DNA of 64,000 nucleotides from Metridium senile. Lineage: Eukaryota > Cnidaria > Anthozoa > Actiniaria > Metridiidae. Made by a program: the position numbers and the translations under genes. Location of the stretch: NCBI GenBank assembly GCA_949775045.1, contig OX459108.1, forward strand, positions 8,621,961 through 8,685,960, in the 5' to 3' direction. Below the pieces are notes generated by a model. That model searched no databases. It worked only from the letters and a program-made list of their open reading frames with translations, and was not told where the DNA came from. Below, piece by piece: positions 22,523 to 33,962 of this stretch (the first letter of the stretch is position 1; the number at the start of each line of letters is the position of its first letter).

Positions 22523-22604
22523 TATAAAAGGTGGCCTGATAGTTGTAAAGAAGTAGAATAAGGGACAGTAGTGCCTTCGACAATTGTGGACAAGAAGAGA
22601 CCAA
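22523..22604 (+). promoter_or_regulatory. candidate TATA box and first exon, unit B
   Basis: The same TATAAAAGG plus CCAA|GTAAGT arrangement as unit A (donor GT at 22605). If it serves the copy B sulfotransferase frame at 31028, the intron would be 8.4 kb because of private insertions. Confidence 0.3.
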
Positions 22605-23148
22605 GTAAGTAACAATAGGTAGCTATAACGTAATCATAGATAAAGTTGGGAACAATGTGATGCGCCTGACTGGCTTGCACGTTTTTAAGTTGCTCCGAAT
22701 ATTTGTTCGTTTTACCTAGTTATAATTTATGTTTATATAATACAGCCAAACCTTCAGAAGCGTTCCTATCTTCTTCCAAACTTGATTTGAAATTTGTTTT
22801 GAAATTTGCATAAATGAATCGAATTCTTGTAAGTTTCAAATTGCAGACTTCAACCGTCAACCGATAATGGTCCCGAAATCATGATCTGTGATCAATAACT
22901 GATAATGCTATTGTAATAGAATACTTTAGTAAGTATTTATAACAATATTTCTGTAAAATGTGACTATCTAGCTTTGCAATGTCAGAACAAACTATCGGTT
23001 GACGTCACGTAATCTATTGTTCACCTCGGAACTTCCCGCTGACTTGAGACGAAGCAAGGGAGCACGGCAGACTGTTGTTTGTAGTTTGGATATATTCGTT
23101 CTTTTGAAGGTTTTAAATTACAACCATCTTTTCAAAGTTTTAAATTAC

Positions 23149-23918
23149 CAATCTCGAACCCAGAGCCTGCGTTACTCTTGGCCAGCAGTGCCGAGCAACG
23201 TATAACTCTAGGGAAACGGAATTATTCTGCTCCAATTTTGGAGTTCCGGTTTTAACATGGAAGGCGCATGCTTAGTTAATATTATAATGATCTGGAGTTG
23301 GTTCGGGCATCCTGTGTTACTTAGTACGTTATATGACATTCAAAATATTGTTGACCTAGTAGTATTTAAAATATTTTCTAAGCCAAAATATAAACATTTT
23401 CCTCACTAATAAAACATTTAAAGTTTAGGAAGGTTTTTTAACGGCCATCAGGTTTATATAATGATATAAAAACGGGTCTAAATCTCCTTCAATTCAGATC
23501 GCTTTAACCGTCAATTTATTTATAGTTTTCCAACGGTTATAAGTTTGCTTTCGTGGTACGATTGACCTTTCGTAAATAACTGGATGCCAGAGACCTGAGG
23601 ATTGCCAAGGTTTAGAATAGTTTAAAGGAGCATTTTGTGTGTATTCTATTTTGCGACTCGCATATATATTCCATAAATGATGATATCATTCTATCTAGTA
23701 TAAAGAACCGTTGACGTCGTATTAATCGTAAAATTTACATTTTGAATGTACATTTGTTTACATGTTGGACCAATCAGAGCTTTTACTTCGTCTGTTTCCG
23801 GTCTGACTATTGTATTTTCAAGGGCCAATCACAATAAGCAGAGAATCCCGGTACCCCAGAGTTATACGTTGCTCGGCACTGCTGGCCAAGAGTAACGCAG
23901 GCTCTGGCTTCGAGATTG
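23149..23918. mobile_element. 770-bp TIR element with 9-bp TSD (Mutator-like size)
   Basis: The ends CAATCTCGAACCCAGAGCCT and complement have long arms. TTAAATTAC flanks both sides (23140-23148 and 23919-23927); units A and C show the uninserted site. A 9-bp duplication is typical of Mutator-like elements. No transposase is visible. Confidence 0.75.
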
Positions 23919-23932
23919 TTAAATTACATAAA

Positions 23933-24741
23933 CAATCTCGAGCCCAGCGTCACGTCTGGCTTTTTGTCAGCGGTCTTATGGCGCCCGACATTAGACTCTG
24001 GGGGAACGGAATTTTCAGCTCCGATTTTGGAGTTCCGGTTTCTATTGCGCATGCTTAGTTAATATTATAATGATCTGTGGGATTGGGCATCCTGTGTTAC
24101 TTAGTACGTTAATGACATTCAAAATATTATTGACCTAGTAGCATTTTAAATATTTTCTAAGCCAAAATATAAACATTTTCCTCACTAATGAAACATTTAA
24201 AGTTTAGGAAGATTTTTAACGGCCATCAGGATTTATAATGATATAAAAACGCGTCTAAATCTTCTTCAATTCAGATCGCTTTAACCGTCGATTTATTTAT
24301 AGTTTTCCAACGGTTATTAGTTTGCTTTCGTAGTACGATTGACCTTTAGTAAATAACTGGATGCCAGAGGTCTGAGGATTGCCAAGGTTTAGAATAGTTT
24401 AAAGAAGTATTTTGTGTGTATTCTAATTTTCTTCGCGACTCGATAATCATCGCTTAGTGGCGATACAATATCTCTTCGCTTCGCGACTCGTAAACGACGA
24501 TATTTAATATTCTATCTAGTATTAAAGAACCGTTGACGTCGTATTGCATGTAATCGTAAAATTTACATTTTGAATGTACATTTGTTTACATGATGGACCA
24601 ATCAGAGCTTTTACTTCGTCTGTTTCCGGTCTGACCATTGTATTTTCAAGGGCCAATCAGCATAAGCATAGAATTCCGGTCCCCCAGAGTCTTACGTTAC
24701 TCGGCTGGCCAAGAGGAACGAAGGCTCGGGGTTCGAGATTG
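23933..24741. mobile_element. second related TIR element with 9-bp TSD, 14 bp away
   Basis: It starts CAATCTCGAGCCCAGCG and shares most of its interior with the preceding element. TTACATAAA flanks it (23924-23932 and 24742-24750). Its left target duplication overlaps the right target duplication of its neighbour, so one inserted next to the other. Confidence 0.75.
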
Positions 24742-25852
24742 TTACATAAACGGCTTATTTCGTCAATCGACTGACCAGTAAAAATGCGGGCACAACTATC
24801 ATTGCCGAGCGAGTCCCGTAGGGACGAGTAATGTACGAGTGTCACCCGAGAGTTGTAACTCCCCGCGAGCCCCGTAGGGGCGAGGGGAATGAAACCGTTG
24901 AAATTCTGTAGTATGATGCTCGTAGCACGTTGCTAGGAACATTTCCGTTGCTGGGAACATTTTGTAAATTGAGAACAATCGAAATTGTAAAACCAGAACG
25001 AAGAACAGGTCGAACAGGGAAAGACGCATTTACATGAACAAGATTTACATGAACAAGATTTACATAACAAACTTAAATTATTTGAATATTCAACGATTTT
25101 CAAATTTGAATATATATTATTAAAACCCGGGATTACAACTGATTTTTTTTGTGGTTCCTTACATTCATGTCCTTATAATAATGTGTAAAGAAGAAGAGAA
25201 GGTCGCATGGCAAAAAAGATCTGTATTAGTATCCTTGTAAAGTTATTAAGCTGAATTACGTCCGTGGCTGCAGGGAAAATCTTCAAGGTTGCATCGTGTT
25301 GCGCTCCATTTCATGAAGACGTATACTGTTACTCACAGTTATATTTTCTCGCATGATATCAGAATTATTAAACTAAACTAGACATTTTCCTCCTATTTTT
25401 GGAGTACTGCTGCTTGAAGTTCATATTATTTTATTGATTTTGAGCTTACAATATGACCATAACAACTCGAAATTCTATTAAAAATCCGAACGTAAACATT
25501 TGGGTTATCAGCGAAGAGATCAACAAGAAGGTCAAGGCTTGTATTTCATACATTAATCGTTTCCGCTTTCGTTTCCGTTCCCAAGGAAACTGCTACGAGC
25601 ATCAGGAGGAGACACACCCCCAAAAACGTCTATTCTCGATTCGTGATTGGCTGATCATTCCACCGCTTCACTCCCCCCTCGTCCCTTCGGGACTCGCTCG
25701 CAGAGGCAGGTTTGCCCGCATTTTTTCCTTGCTGGCGGATAGTCCCATTAATCTACCAATTTAGCTGTTGATGTAATTTAAAACGTTGAAAAGATCGTTG
25801 TAATTTAAAACCTTCAAAAGATCGAATATATCCAAACGAATTATCGAGGAGA

Positions 25853-26110
25853 TATACAGTATTTTCCCACGGGTCACGTGATACATGACGTCACGACCCA
25901 TGATTGACAGGGCAAGTCAACAAAACCATGTAAAGTGTGTTTGTCCAGGTTTGATCAATATCGAACAAATACACGAAGAGTTATACAGTATTTTCCCACG
26001 GGTCACGTGATACATGACGTCATGACCCATGATTGACAGGGTCGGGCAAGTCAACAAAGTAATATAAAAGGTAAACAAAGTTGAGCTAAGCATGTCCGTT
26101 CACTTGGTTC
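25853..26110 (+). promoter_or_regulatory. promoter-like tandem block (E-box, CRE, TATA), unit B only
   Basis: Two direct copies 129 bp apart (from 25853 and 25982) each carry GGGTCACGTGATACATGACG, which holds a CACGTG E-box; the first copy completes a TGACGTCA cAMP-response-type site. They are followed by ATATAAAAGG near 26061 and then a 20-bp duplication containing TTGGTTCATGTCATGGTACC. No gene is recognised downstream, so this may be the promoter of a mobile element or a displaced host promoter. Confidence 0.35.
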
Positions 26111-26177
26111 ATGTCATGGTACCTTGGTTCATGTCATGGTACCTTGGTACGAAGTTAGATTCGTATGCATAGTTATA

Positions 26178-26446
26178 CACCTATTTCAATTAACGCTGTC
26201 CATCTGGAATGGTCGATCGATCTGAGACCGATAGGAACTGTGGGAGCTCGTTAAATTGCAAATACACTACATTTTGTATTATAATCACGCTTGAATATTA
26301 ATGTTTACTTCTGAAATACTATTATCCATTATTCAGCACCATTTAAGTGTGATTAAAACAACACATTTGGAATTTGTTGAACTCCCACAATTCCTATCGG
26401 TCTCAGATCAACCATTCCACATGGACAATGTTAATTGAAATAGGTG
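26178..26446. mobile_element. 269-bp TA-flanked MITE, unit B
   Basis: The ends CACCTATTTCAATTAACG and complement have long arms including CCGATAGGAACTGTGGGAG. TA lies on both sides (26176-26177 and 26447-26448), consistent with a mariner-type target. A related GAAATAGGTGTACA word lies just upstream of each sulfotransferase frame. Confidence 0.65.
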
Positions 26447-26711
26447 TACATATCTCGGAATATTTCGTATTTTTGGACACTTCACGAATGACAAGATTCA
26501 CCAATGATTCATATATCATATTTTGCCGTAAATACTGAAGTGTGAGGTTGTGGAATTGAGAATTCGAACAAAAAAATTTACGTAGGTAAAGGAATGTGCT
26601 CTTCGATTTTAAGGCTACTTTTTTAGATTTTTAGCTATTTTAAAGGCCGTGACTGATGTTGCGTGACACATTTTTGACGTAAAAAACACAGACACAACCA
26701 AATTTTTATGC

Positions 26712-27399
26712 ATCGGAAAACATAAAACCGTGATTGTAAACATTTGATATTTCCAAGTAGAAACCCGCTTTTAAAAACAATTAAACATCCAGAGAAGCCT
26801 TTCACAGCACAATATGATTATATATACTCAGACGACTTATAACCGGCGACAAAATAATATATATCATTCAAAGAGTTCTCGAGGCTCTACTGTTCGCTCG
26901 ATTTTGCATGAGAGTCTTGAAGAGAATGACCGAGAGATTACAGCGATAACAATCAGAAATCTGGAAAAGTACGGTGGTTTTTTTTTAACGCATAGTCATG
27001 TATTACACATCAAAATGTCCGTAAAAGAATGGTGTTTTCGAATCCATGGCTACTTTTTTGAAAGGGTTTGTTAAATTTTAAATATAGCCCATATTGTAAC
27101 TTGACATGAGAATAGTCGCACAATCTCTCTTGTAAAAGTGATCAAACCGTTAATTTTCAGCCCCCAAAAGTACGTGTACTTTTTGAACGGAAAGTAGATC
27201 CAAATCATTTGATAAGGTCAACAAAAGATTGAGGTAGCTGTATCCATGGCTACTTTTTTAACTTTTCTGCAAATATTTTGAGAAAAGATCGAAAAACCAC
27301 GATTTTGTGGCCTTATTTCTACCATTTTGACTAGGCGCATTAAAGCGTGACGTACAGCGGGTCTATAGCTGACCAAATGTTAACATGTCTTTTCCGATG
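26712..27399. mobile_element. 688-bp element with CATCGGAAAA ends, first copy
   Basis: A direct copy of 28756-29435 with the same ends (CATCGGAAAA...TTTTCCGATG). No clear target duplication and no recognisable protein are seen. Confidence 0.6.
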
Positions 27400-27856
27400 G
27401 AGATTCGTTTTAAGTTCCTTTGAAGGATAATGTAGTTTTGACTTTTCTAAATATTTTTTGAATGTTTCTGATGACGTCACGCGCCCACAATGTACTATGT
27501 AACACAGCGATCCAATTATCATATCCAGCATTCCCATCGTGCTAACACAAACAAAAACACACAAATATTTCATTTATTTCTCTCTAAAATAGTCACGTTG
27601 TATACAGCTATAGTGAAAAATCTGATCACTGTGCATGTAGTCTTTGTATAGAAGGAAACTCTTTAAAGAAGCGTTTACAGTGTGACATAAAACTAAATTT
27701 TCTGGGTTAAAATTAGGGTTTCGTTCAATTAAGCAGTCACTATTGATACTGGTAGTGTTGAAAAACAATGTGTTGAAAATATCCTTCCCTACAATACAGT
27801 GATAGGACTATACAAATATTCATTGATAAATAATAAAACAATGATAAAAAAAATCT
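27400..27856. other. unit B private spacer, nothing recognised
   Basis: AT-rich DNA with short chance frames on the minus strand. It joins the element at 26712-27399 to the minisatellite. Confidence 0.4.
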
Positions 27857-27870
27857 GTGAGTTGTATAGG

Positions 27871-28086
27871 CCCGCAAATGAACCCAGGCCCGCAAATGAA
27901 CCCACTATAGCCGGCCCGCAAATGATCCCAGGCCCGCAAATGAACCCACTATAGCCGGCCCGCAAATGAACCCATAGACGGCCCGCAAATGATCCCAGGC
28001 CCGCAAATGAACCCACTATAGCCGGCCCGCAAATGATCCCAGGCCCGCAAATGAACCCACTATAGCCGGCCCGCAAATGAACCCAG
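27871..28086. repeat. 44-bp minisatellite, expanded allele, unit B
   Basis: About five GC-richer units of CCCGCAAATGA words alternating with ACTATAGCCGG, against about one and a half in units A and C. The minus strand happens to stay open and reads a glycine-rich repeat, which is a by-product of the 44-bp period. Confidence 0.85.
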
Positions 28087-28502
28087 TGCAGATAAAAAAA
28101 AATACGGAATCTGGCACCGAACTAAATCATAAAAAATCTTCACAATAAAATTATCTATACTGCTACTATATGATACATTGTTGTTAATATTAAGTTATGA
28201 AATAATTACACAAAAATAAGCAACCAAGTGAGGGCTACTGGTTTATAAGTGTTTATTAAAAACGCTCGTTCGCGATATGATACAAAATACGATCGAGTAA
28301 AAATGATATCAGGCTCTAAACATGTAATAATTCAATACAACTCAATGTACTAATTAATAACCGATATAGCCATATGTGCTATATATTATATTATTTTAAA
28401 ATTTTTCAAAATGAATGAATGAACGAATGAATGAATGAATGAATGATCATATAATTAATAGGTAGCTGACGATTCTTAAATTCTTTGCTATTTAACTAAA
28501 TA

Positions 28503-30135
28503 CACTTTAGTTCTTGGTTCTTGTGACTATTATTTGACTAATTTTAACGGGCCAACTGGCGTATGAATTCTCTCTAGCTCAAACTAAGCGAAACAAAGAT
28601 GATATCTAGCATTTCGAACCATTTGTTAATGGAATTGGGACAAGGATTAATGGATTCATACCGGCCAGTTGTTTTCCCACGACTATTTCTGCCGTTTTCA
28701 TTTAATTTACTTGGACGACCTCTAAATATGTAAGCAACAATAAAAGTAACGTTTTCATCGGAAAACATATCTCCGTGATTGTGAACATTTGATATTTCCA
28801 AGTAGAAACCCGCTTTTAAAAACAATTAAACATCCAGAGAAGCCTTTCACAGCACAATATGATTATATATACTCAGACGACTTATAACCGGCGACAAAAT
28901 AATATATATCATTCAAAGAGTTCTCGAGGCTCTACTGTTCGCTCGATTTTGAATGAGAGTTTTGAAGAGAATGACCGAGAGATTACAGCGATAACAATCA
29001 GAAATCTTGAAAAGTACGGTGGTTTTTTTTAACGCATAGTCAGGTGTTACACATCAAAATGTCCGTAAATAAATGGTGTTTTCGAATCCATGGCTACTTT
29101 TTTGAAAGGGTTTGTTAAATTTTAAATATAGCCCATATTGTAACTTGACATGAGAATAGTTGCACAATCTCTCTTGTAAAAGTGATCAAACCGTTAACTT
29201 TCAACCTCCAAAAGTACGTGTACTTTTTGAACGGAAAATCATTTGATAAGGTCAACAAAAGATTGAGGTAGTTGTATCCATGGCTACTTTTTTTAAACTT
29301 TTCTGCAAATATTTTGAGAAAAGATCGAAAAACCACGATTTTGTGGCCTTATTTCTACCATTTTGACTAGGCGCATTGAAGCGTGACGTATAGCGGGTTT
29401 ATAGCTGACCAAATGTTAACACGTCTTTTCCGATGTTTCTACTGATTTCTTAATTCGCTGATAATTTGGGTGCTTGTTTTGTATTTTGCCGTAGAGGTCA
29501 CCTGTCGTCACCTGTCCCCCTCCCCATATCAAACAATGTTCAATTACAGTATATCTCAATTACCTCTACGGAGTTCGTCAAGTAAAATAACATAGAAAAT
29601 ATGATTACAGTACAGCGACTTTTCGTTAGCCTGATTGTCAGAGCGGGCCTGGGTCCTACGCTATCGTTTAGCGTAGTACCCAGGCCCGCTCTGAAAATCA
29701 GGCTACTTTTCGTACGTGCGGGTTTTCCCTGGCAGGAATCAATAAGCACATGTCACAAATCCACTTTAACAACTTTCGTTTTAAATATTAAAGCGAAGAA
29801 TTGGAAGATTTGCATCATACAGGTTATCAGTTACATAAACACGACTAATAGACACTGACTTTAAAATAGGGCTGTCCCATTATCATGGAACTCATGATAA
29901 TAACTCATGCATGACAAAACAGCTTGAGCTCATGATAAACTTTGGATCGCAAAAATATGTTTACAGCGTTTCACTGCGGGTTTTGTTTTAGGCAAAAGGT
30001 AAATAAAAATTTGAAAAAACTTTTAATTCGAAATGCTAGATATCATCTTTGTTTCGCTTAGTTTGAGCTAGAGAGAATTCATACGCCAGTTGAAATTAGC
30101 CGTAATAATAGTCACAAGAACCAAGAACTAAAGTG
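28503..30135. mobile_element. 115-bp-arm TIR element with nested insertion, unit B
   Basis: Orthologue of 9186-10169. The 680-bp CATCGGAAAA element sits inside it; the right arm lacks a few words (for example GGCCCG) and about 20 bases near 30140 relative to units A and C. The 79-bp foldback is at 29627-29705. Confidence 0.7.
28756..29435. mobile_element. 680-bp element with CATCGGAAAA ends, second copy
   Basis: Inserted at a T run (ACGTTTT...TTTCTACTG), which is an 8-T tract in units A and C, so the target duplication cannot be defined. About 95 percent alike to the copy at 26712-27399, 2 kb upstream. Confidence 0.7.
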
Positions 30136-30381
30136 GAAGATCTACTCGGCAGCAGCCTTGTGCAGGAAATTTTTTTGGTAAAAATGCAAAGACTTGTGTG
30201 GCGATTTTGGCTTGCACAAATAATTTTTTTCAAAATCTGCCAATCATTTTCAGATTTCAAATGTTCATATCTCAAAAAGGAGAGGTCGACGTCAAGAAAT
30301 ATAAGTACACTTATTATACACCTCATGTACAACAGATTTGTAAAATATCATGAAGGGCGTCAGGTGCACTTTAACAAATTT

Positions 30382-30513
30382 ACGATAGTTTCGCGTGGTA
30401 TGTCCTCTTATTTACCACGGTTGGCGCCAAGTCGAGTGCCGTCCACAGCAATTTAGACGATGAGACGGCGCCAACCGTGGTAAATAAGAGGACATACCAC
30501 AAGAAACTATCGT
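30382..30513. repeat. foldback element, unit B (full arms)
   Basis: About 47-base arms; the most complete version together with that of unit C. Confidence 0.75.
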
Positions 30514-31027
30514 GAATATTTTTTTTAACACATTAAAAATGAGCAAAATAGTAACCGTGATATGTACTCTTATTTACCACGGTTCTCGACCAATCAGAAA
30601 GCGAGAAAATTATCAAATGTGTGTTATTTACATACTGAGATTTACGCTAAAAAATTCTATCAGACAAAAATCGTCCTTTCGCAATTCAGAGAATTCTTAT
30701 TGGTCATACGGGTCTTCACTAGTCAAAAATATCGTACAACCAATCCGATGTTGGTTTTTCTTCTCTTATCATCAATTTATTCATAACATATTTTGGTTGT
30801 ACGTGTTTGATTTATATCAGTGACCAAAAACGAGATGTTGTTGTCGTAGATATAAATACAAATATTTCTTTAAAAAACGTGCAATAAATCACAAATTAAG
30901 TCTATGTAACCGACATCCTTTGCAAGCTTTAGAGTGTCGACTGTAGCTTCGGCTGCGTCAACGATGTTTGAAATAGGTGTACATTTACAGCACACCTAAT
31001 TGTTTCATGCTTGTTTTCCAGTAAAAC

Positions 31028-32532
31028 ATGACGATGGTGAAGGTGATTGTCCTCAGAGGTCTGCAATGGTTGATGTACATCGTCAATCTCCTAATCTCTT
31101 CAGTTCTTGGTTACTCATTTGCTTTTGGTTGGAAAGAGGAAAAACTGAAGGCAAGGACCCACTATGAGTCCTCTGCACAGATCCTGAAAATAACTTTCAA
31201 AGCCAAGTACCTAGACTCTAAAGCTTTTTCGCCAGAACAGTGTCTCCTGTTTCATTGTAGATATGTCCATCCTAAAGATGTTTGTGCAGACCATATTACT
31301 TTGTTGACTGTAACAAATGAACAGGCATTCTTTGCTGTTCTTCCTCCAGAAGTGGATGTTTACAGCTCTGATTTGAACCCTTTCATGTATTTATCACAGT
31401 TCAGATTTGCTACACACATCGTTGTGATGCCAATCACATCGTTTCATAGGCTTGCAGAGGAAATAGGCGATCCAAGAGCGCAAATTGTGCTTGTGTCAAA
31501 CACTGGTCGTTGTGGCTCAACAATCCTTGCACAGATGTTTGAAGCCATTCCAAAAACTATTGTGATGACATCGGGTACTTTAATCCAAACAGCGCTAGAC
31601 TATAGGATGGGAAAGATAAATGACGAACAAGTAGTCCAACTTCTTCATAGCATAGTGCGAGTACAGTGCAAGGACAAGGACAACAACAAGAAAATCGACA
31701 GGATTGTTATTAAAACAAGACCGTTGTGTGCACAGCTGATCAAAAAGATTAATACCTGCTGCAAGTACATCAAACACGTGTATATGTACCGTCACCCGAA
31801 ACAAACAATTTGTTCGATATTGTCCATGGTCCATACTCTGCCACTGTCACGCGAGCCCGGAACATATTCCTGTCCATACCACACACCAGCGATTACCAGT
31901 TAATCCCGATCGACCGACTTCTGAAAATTCTCAGTTTGTGTGGTTTCGTAACGTTGATTTGGGTGTTCAACATCGCTTGCTATATCGAATACAAGCACGA
32001 AGGCATAGATATCTACCCGATCAAATATGAAGACCTTTTGAAAGATCCCGAGCGCACAACATCCAAGCTGTTCGCCTTTCTCGACATACCTAAGCAGTAT
32101 ACCACCAAAGCTGTCAAGGCTCTTGAGAAAGATTCTCATAAAGGAACACATCTAGCAAGAGAAAAGCTCTCGAAAACCAGAGTGCGCGAGTTCAACACTG
32201 AGCAACTTACAGAAGTCAATTTTGTTCTGCAAAAATCAGGTTTCCCAAGGATTGAAGAATTTCAAGATTTGCCGGACAAAAAACAGTTGAAACTGAAGTC
32301 GTTCATGACTTCANNNNNNNNNNNNNNNNNNNNNNNNNNNNNNNNNNNNNNNNNNNNNNNNNNNNNNNNNNNNNNNNNNNNNNNNNNNNNNNNNNNNNNN
32401 NNNNNNNNNNNNNNNNNNNNNNNNNNNNNNNNNNNNNNNNNNNNNNNNNNNNNNNNNNNNNNNNNNNNNNNNNNNNNNNNNNNNNNNNNNNNNNNNNNNN
32501 NNNNNNNNNNNNNTTCATACTCTCTTGATTGA
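31028..32532 (+). pseudogene. sulfotransferase-family protein, copy B: frameshift and assembly gap
   Basis: Nearly identical to copy A up to codon 276. There a run of four C (11900-11903 in A) is three C here (31856-31858), which ends the first frame at 31903 after 291 residues; the rest of the protein continues in another frame from within 31810 to 32532. The phosphosulfate loop SNTGRCGSTI and the 3'-phosphate site lie before the shift; the YEDLLKDPERT signature lies after it. Codons near the C terminus are split by 200 N (32314-32513). Either a recent inactivation or a consensus error at a homopolymer next to an unresolved gap could explain this; the assembly-error reading is plausible. Confidence 0.75.
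32314..32513. other. assembly gap of 200 N
   Basis: The left flank ends GACTTCA and the right flank starts TTCATACTCT, while copies A and C read GACTTCATACTCT without a break. The flanks therefore overlap by TTCA and the gap probably contains no real sequence. Confidence 0.9.
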
Positions 32533-32699
32533 ACCAACTTGATTAAATATGACATTTATGTGCTAGTTAACACACCCCGGGGGATAACCTGACCCTATTT
32601 AAAACACTCGAAAAATCCATATCCTATTCAAGAGAAATTTGGCTCGTTTGTGGCTCGCCCTTTTAAATGCACATAAAGGTCTCCCGCTCATATTTTATC

Positions 32700-33962
32700 T
32701 TTAGTTTAGTTTATTTGTCACACTAATACAATTACAAAAATAATACTATTAATAATAAAAAAGGATATATAGATGTGACGGGAGTGGGAAACAGAGCTTA
32801 CGCCCCAATTGAATATCCTACTCCTACGTAAAAAAAATATATAATAAAAATATAAATGTTAATTAAAATATAAATTGCAAAAAATACTAACTAATGCATC
32901 AAACTGAATACTAAGCTAAACAAGAATTACTGTAAAAATACACTATTGAAAAGGGTTAAAATTAATAATATTATATTTGCTAATGATATATATATATATA
33001 TATATGCATGTTCAAGACAGTGTAGTTATTTCCATCAAAGCTGCGAGAGTTAAAGTTTGGATTAGTAGAAGGAAGAAGATGCTGTTTAAGGTCATTTCGA
33101 ATTTTGTACAGTAGAACTAGATAAGCCATCTGTCGTCTGTATTCCAAATGCTGCATCTCAAGTATAAAGAGTCTTTCATTGTATGTCAGGTCTTCAGGAT
33201 AGTTGAGGGTGAACTTTGTAGCTCTGCGTTGGACGTTCTCTATAAGTCTTCGATATGTTTAGCAACATTTGCATTTGGTGACCATACACTTGAAGCATAC
33301 TCTAGTTGTGGTCTTACTAGTGTGGAGTAAAAATGACCCCTAGTTTTCTGGTCAGTGGTGACCCTGCCGCATATTCTTTTTATAAGGCCAAGTGATCGGT
33401 TGGCTTTTCCGCGTGCCTTCTCTATATGTTTTGTCCAAGTTAGGTCACTTGTGACGGTGACGCCAATATCTTTAGTGTGCGTTACTTGATGAAGATCTTC
33501 ATTATCAAGGTTATATCGATTTAAAAGAATAGATCTACCTACTTTTTCGGACATATGTAATACAGTAAACACCCGCATATAAGAACACAAGATTTTCGGT
33601 TCAGGCTGATTTTGGTTCTTATATATCTTATATATTGTTCTTATTTATATGGTACTTTGTTGGCCAAATTTCAGCCTGGTGTTCTTTATCCATTTGTTCT
33701 GATATGCGGGTGTTTACTGTACTTTGCACTTTGCGACATTAAATTCCATATTAGAGTCGACACTCCAACAATGTATACCATCAATGTCACTTTGAAGGGT
33801 GCGCTGACTTGATTCAGATTCAATGACATTATAAAGCTTTGAATCGTCTGCAAAAAGAGCAAACTTAGAGCCATCTTTGACATATTCAGGCATATCGTTG
33901 GCGTAGACAAGGAAGAGGAGTGGTCCCAGTATAGATCCTTGGGGAACATTAGATGTTATGGG
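32700..33962 (-). mobile_element. 5'-truncated LINE, unit B
   Basis: Orthologue of the unit A LINE with the same 5' truncation point and the same nested MITE (33563-33719). The reverse-transcriptase motif around VPQGS is slightly altered here. Dead copy. Confidence 0.85.

Larger units (their letters stand above)
23055..25836. mobile_element. 94-bp-arm TIR element, interrupted copy, unit B
   Basis: The left arm starts at 23055. Two 9-bp-TSD elements sit inside it, and its right arm breaks off at about 25836 where unrelated sequence takes over. The stretch 24876-25620 is absent from unit A, either an insertion here or a deletion there. Confidence 0.55.

Noticed and set aside
27789..28076. glycine-rich repeated protein on the minus strand
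   Set aside because: By-product of the 44-bp minisatellite; absent as a frame in units A and C.
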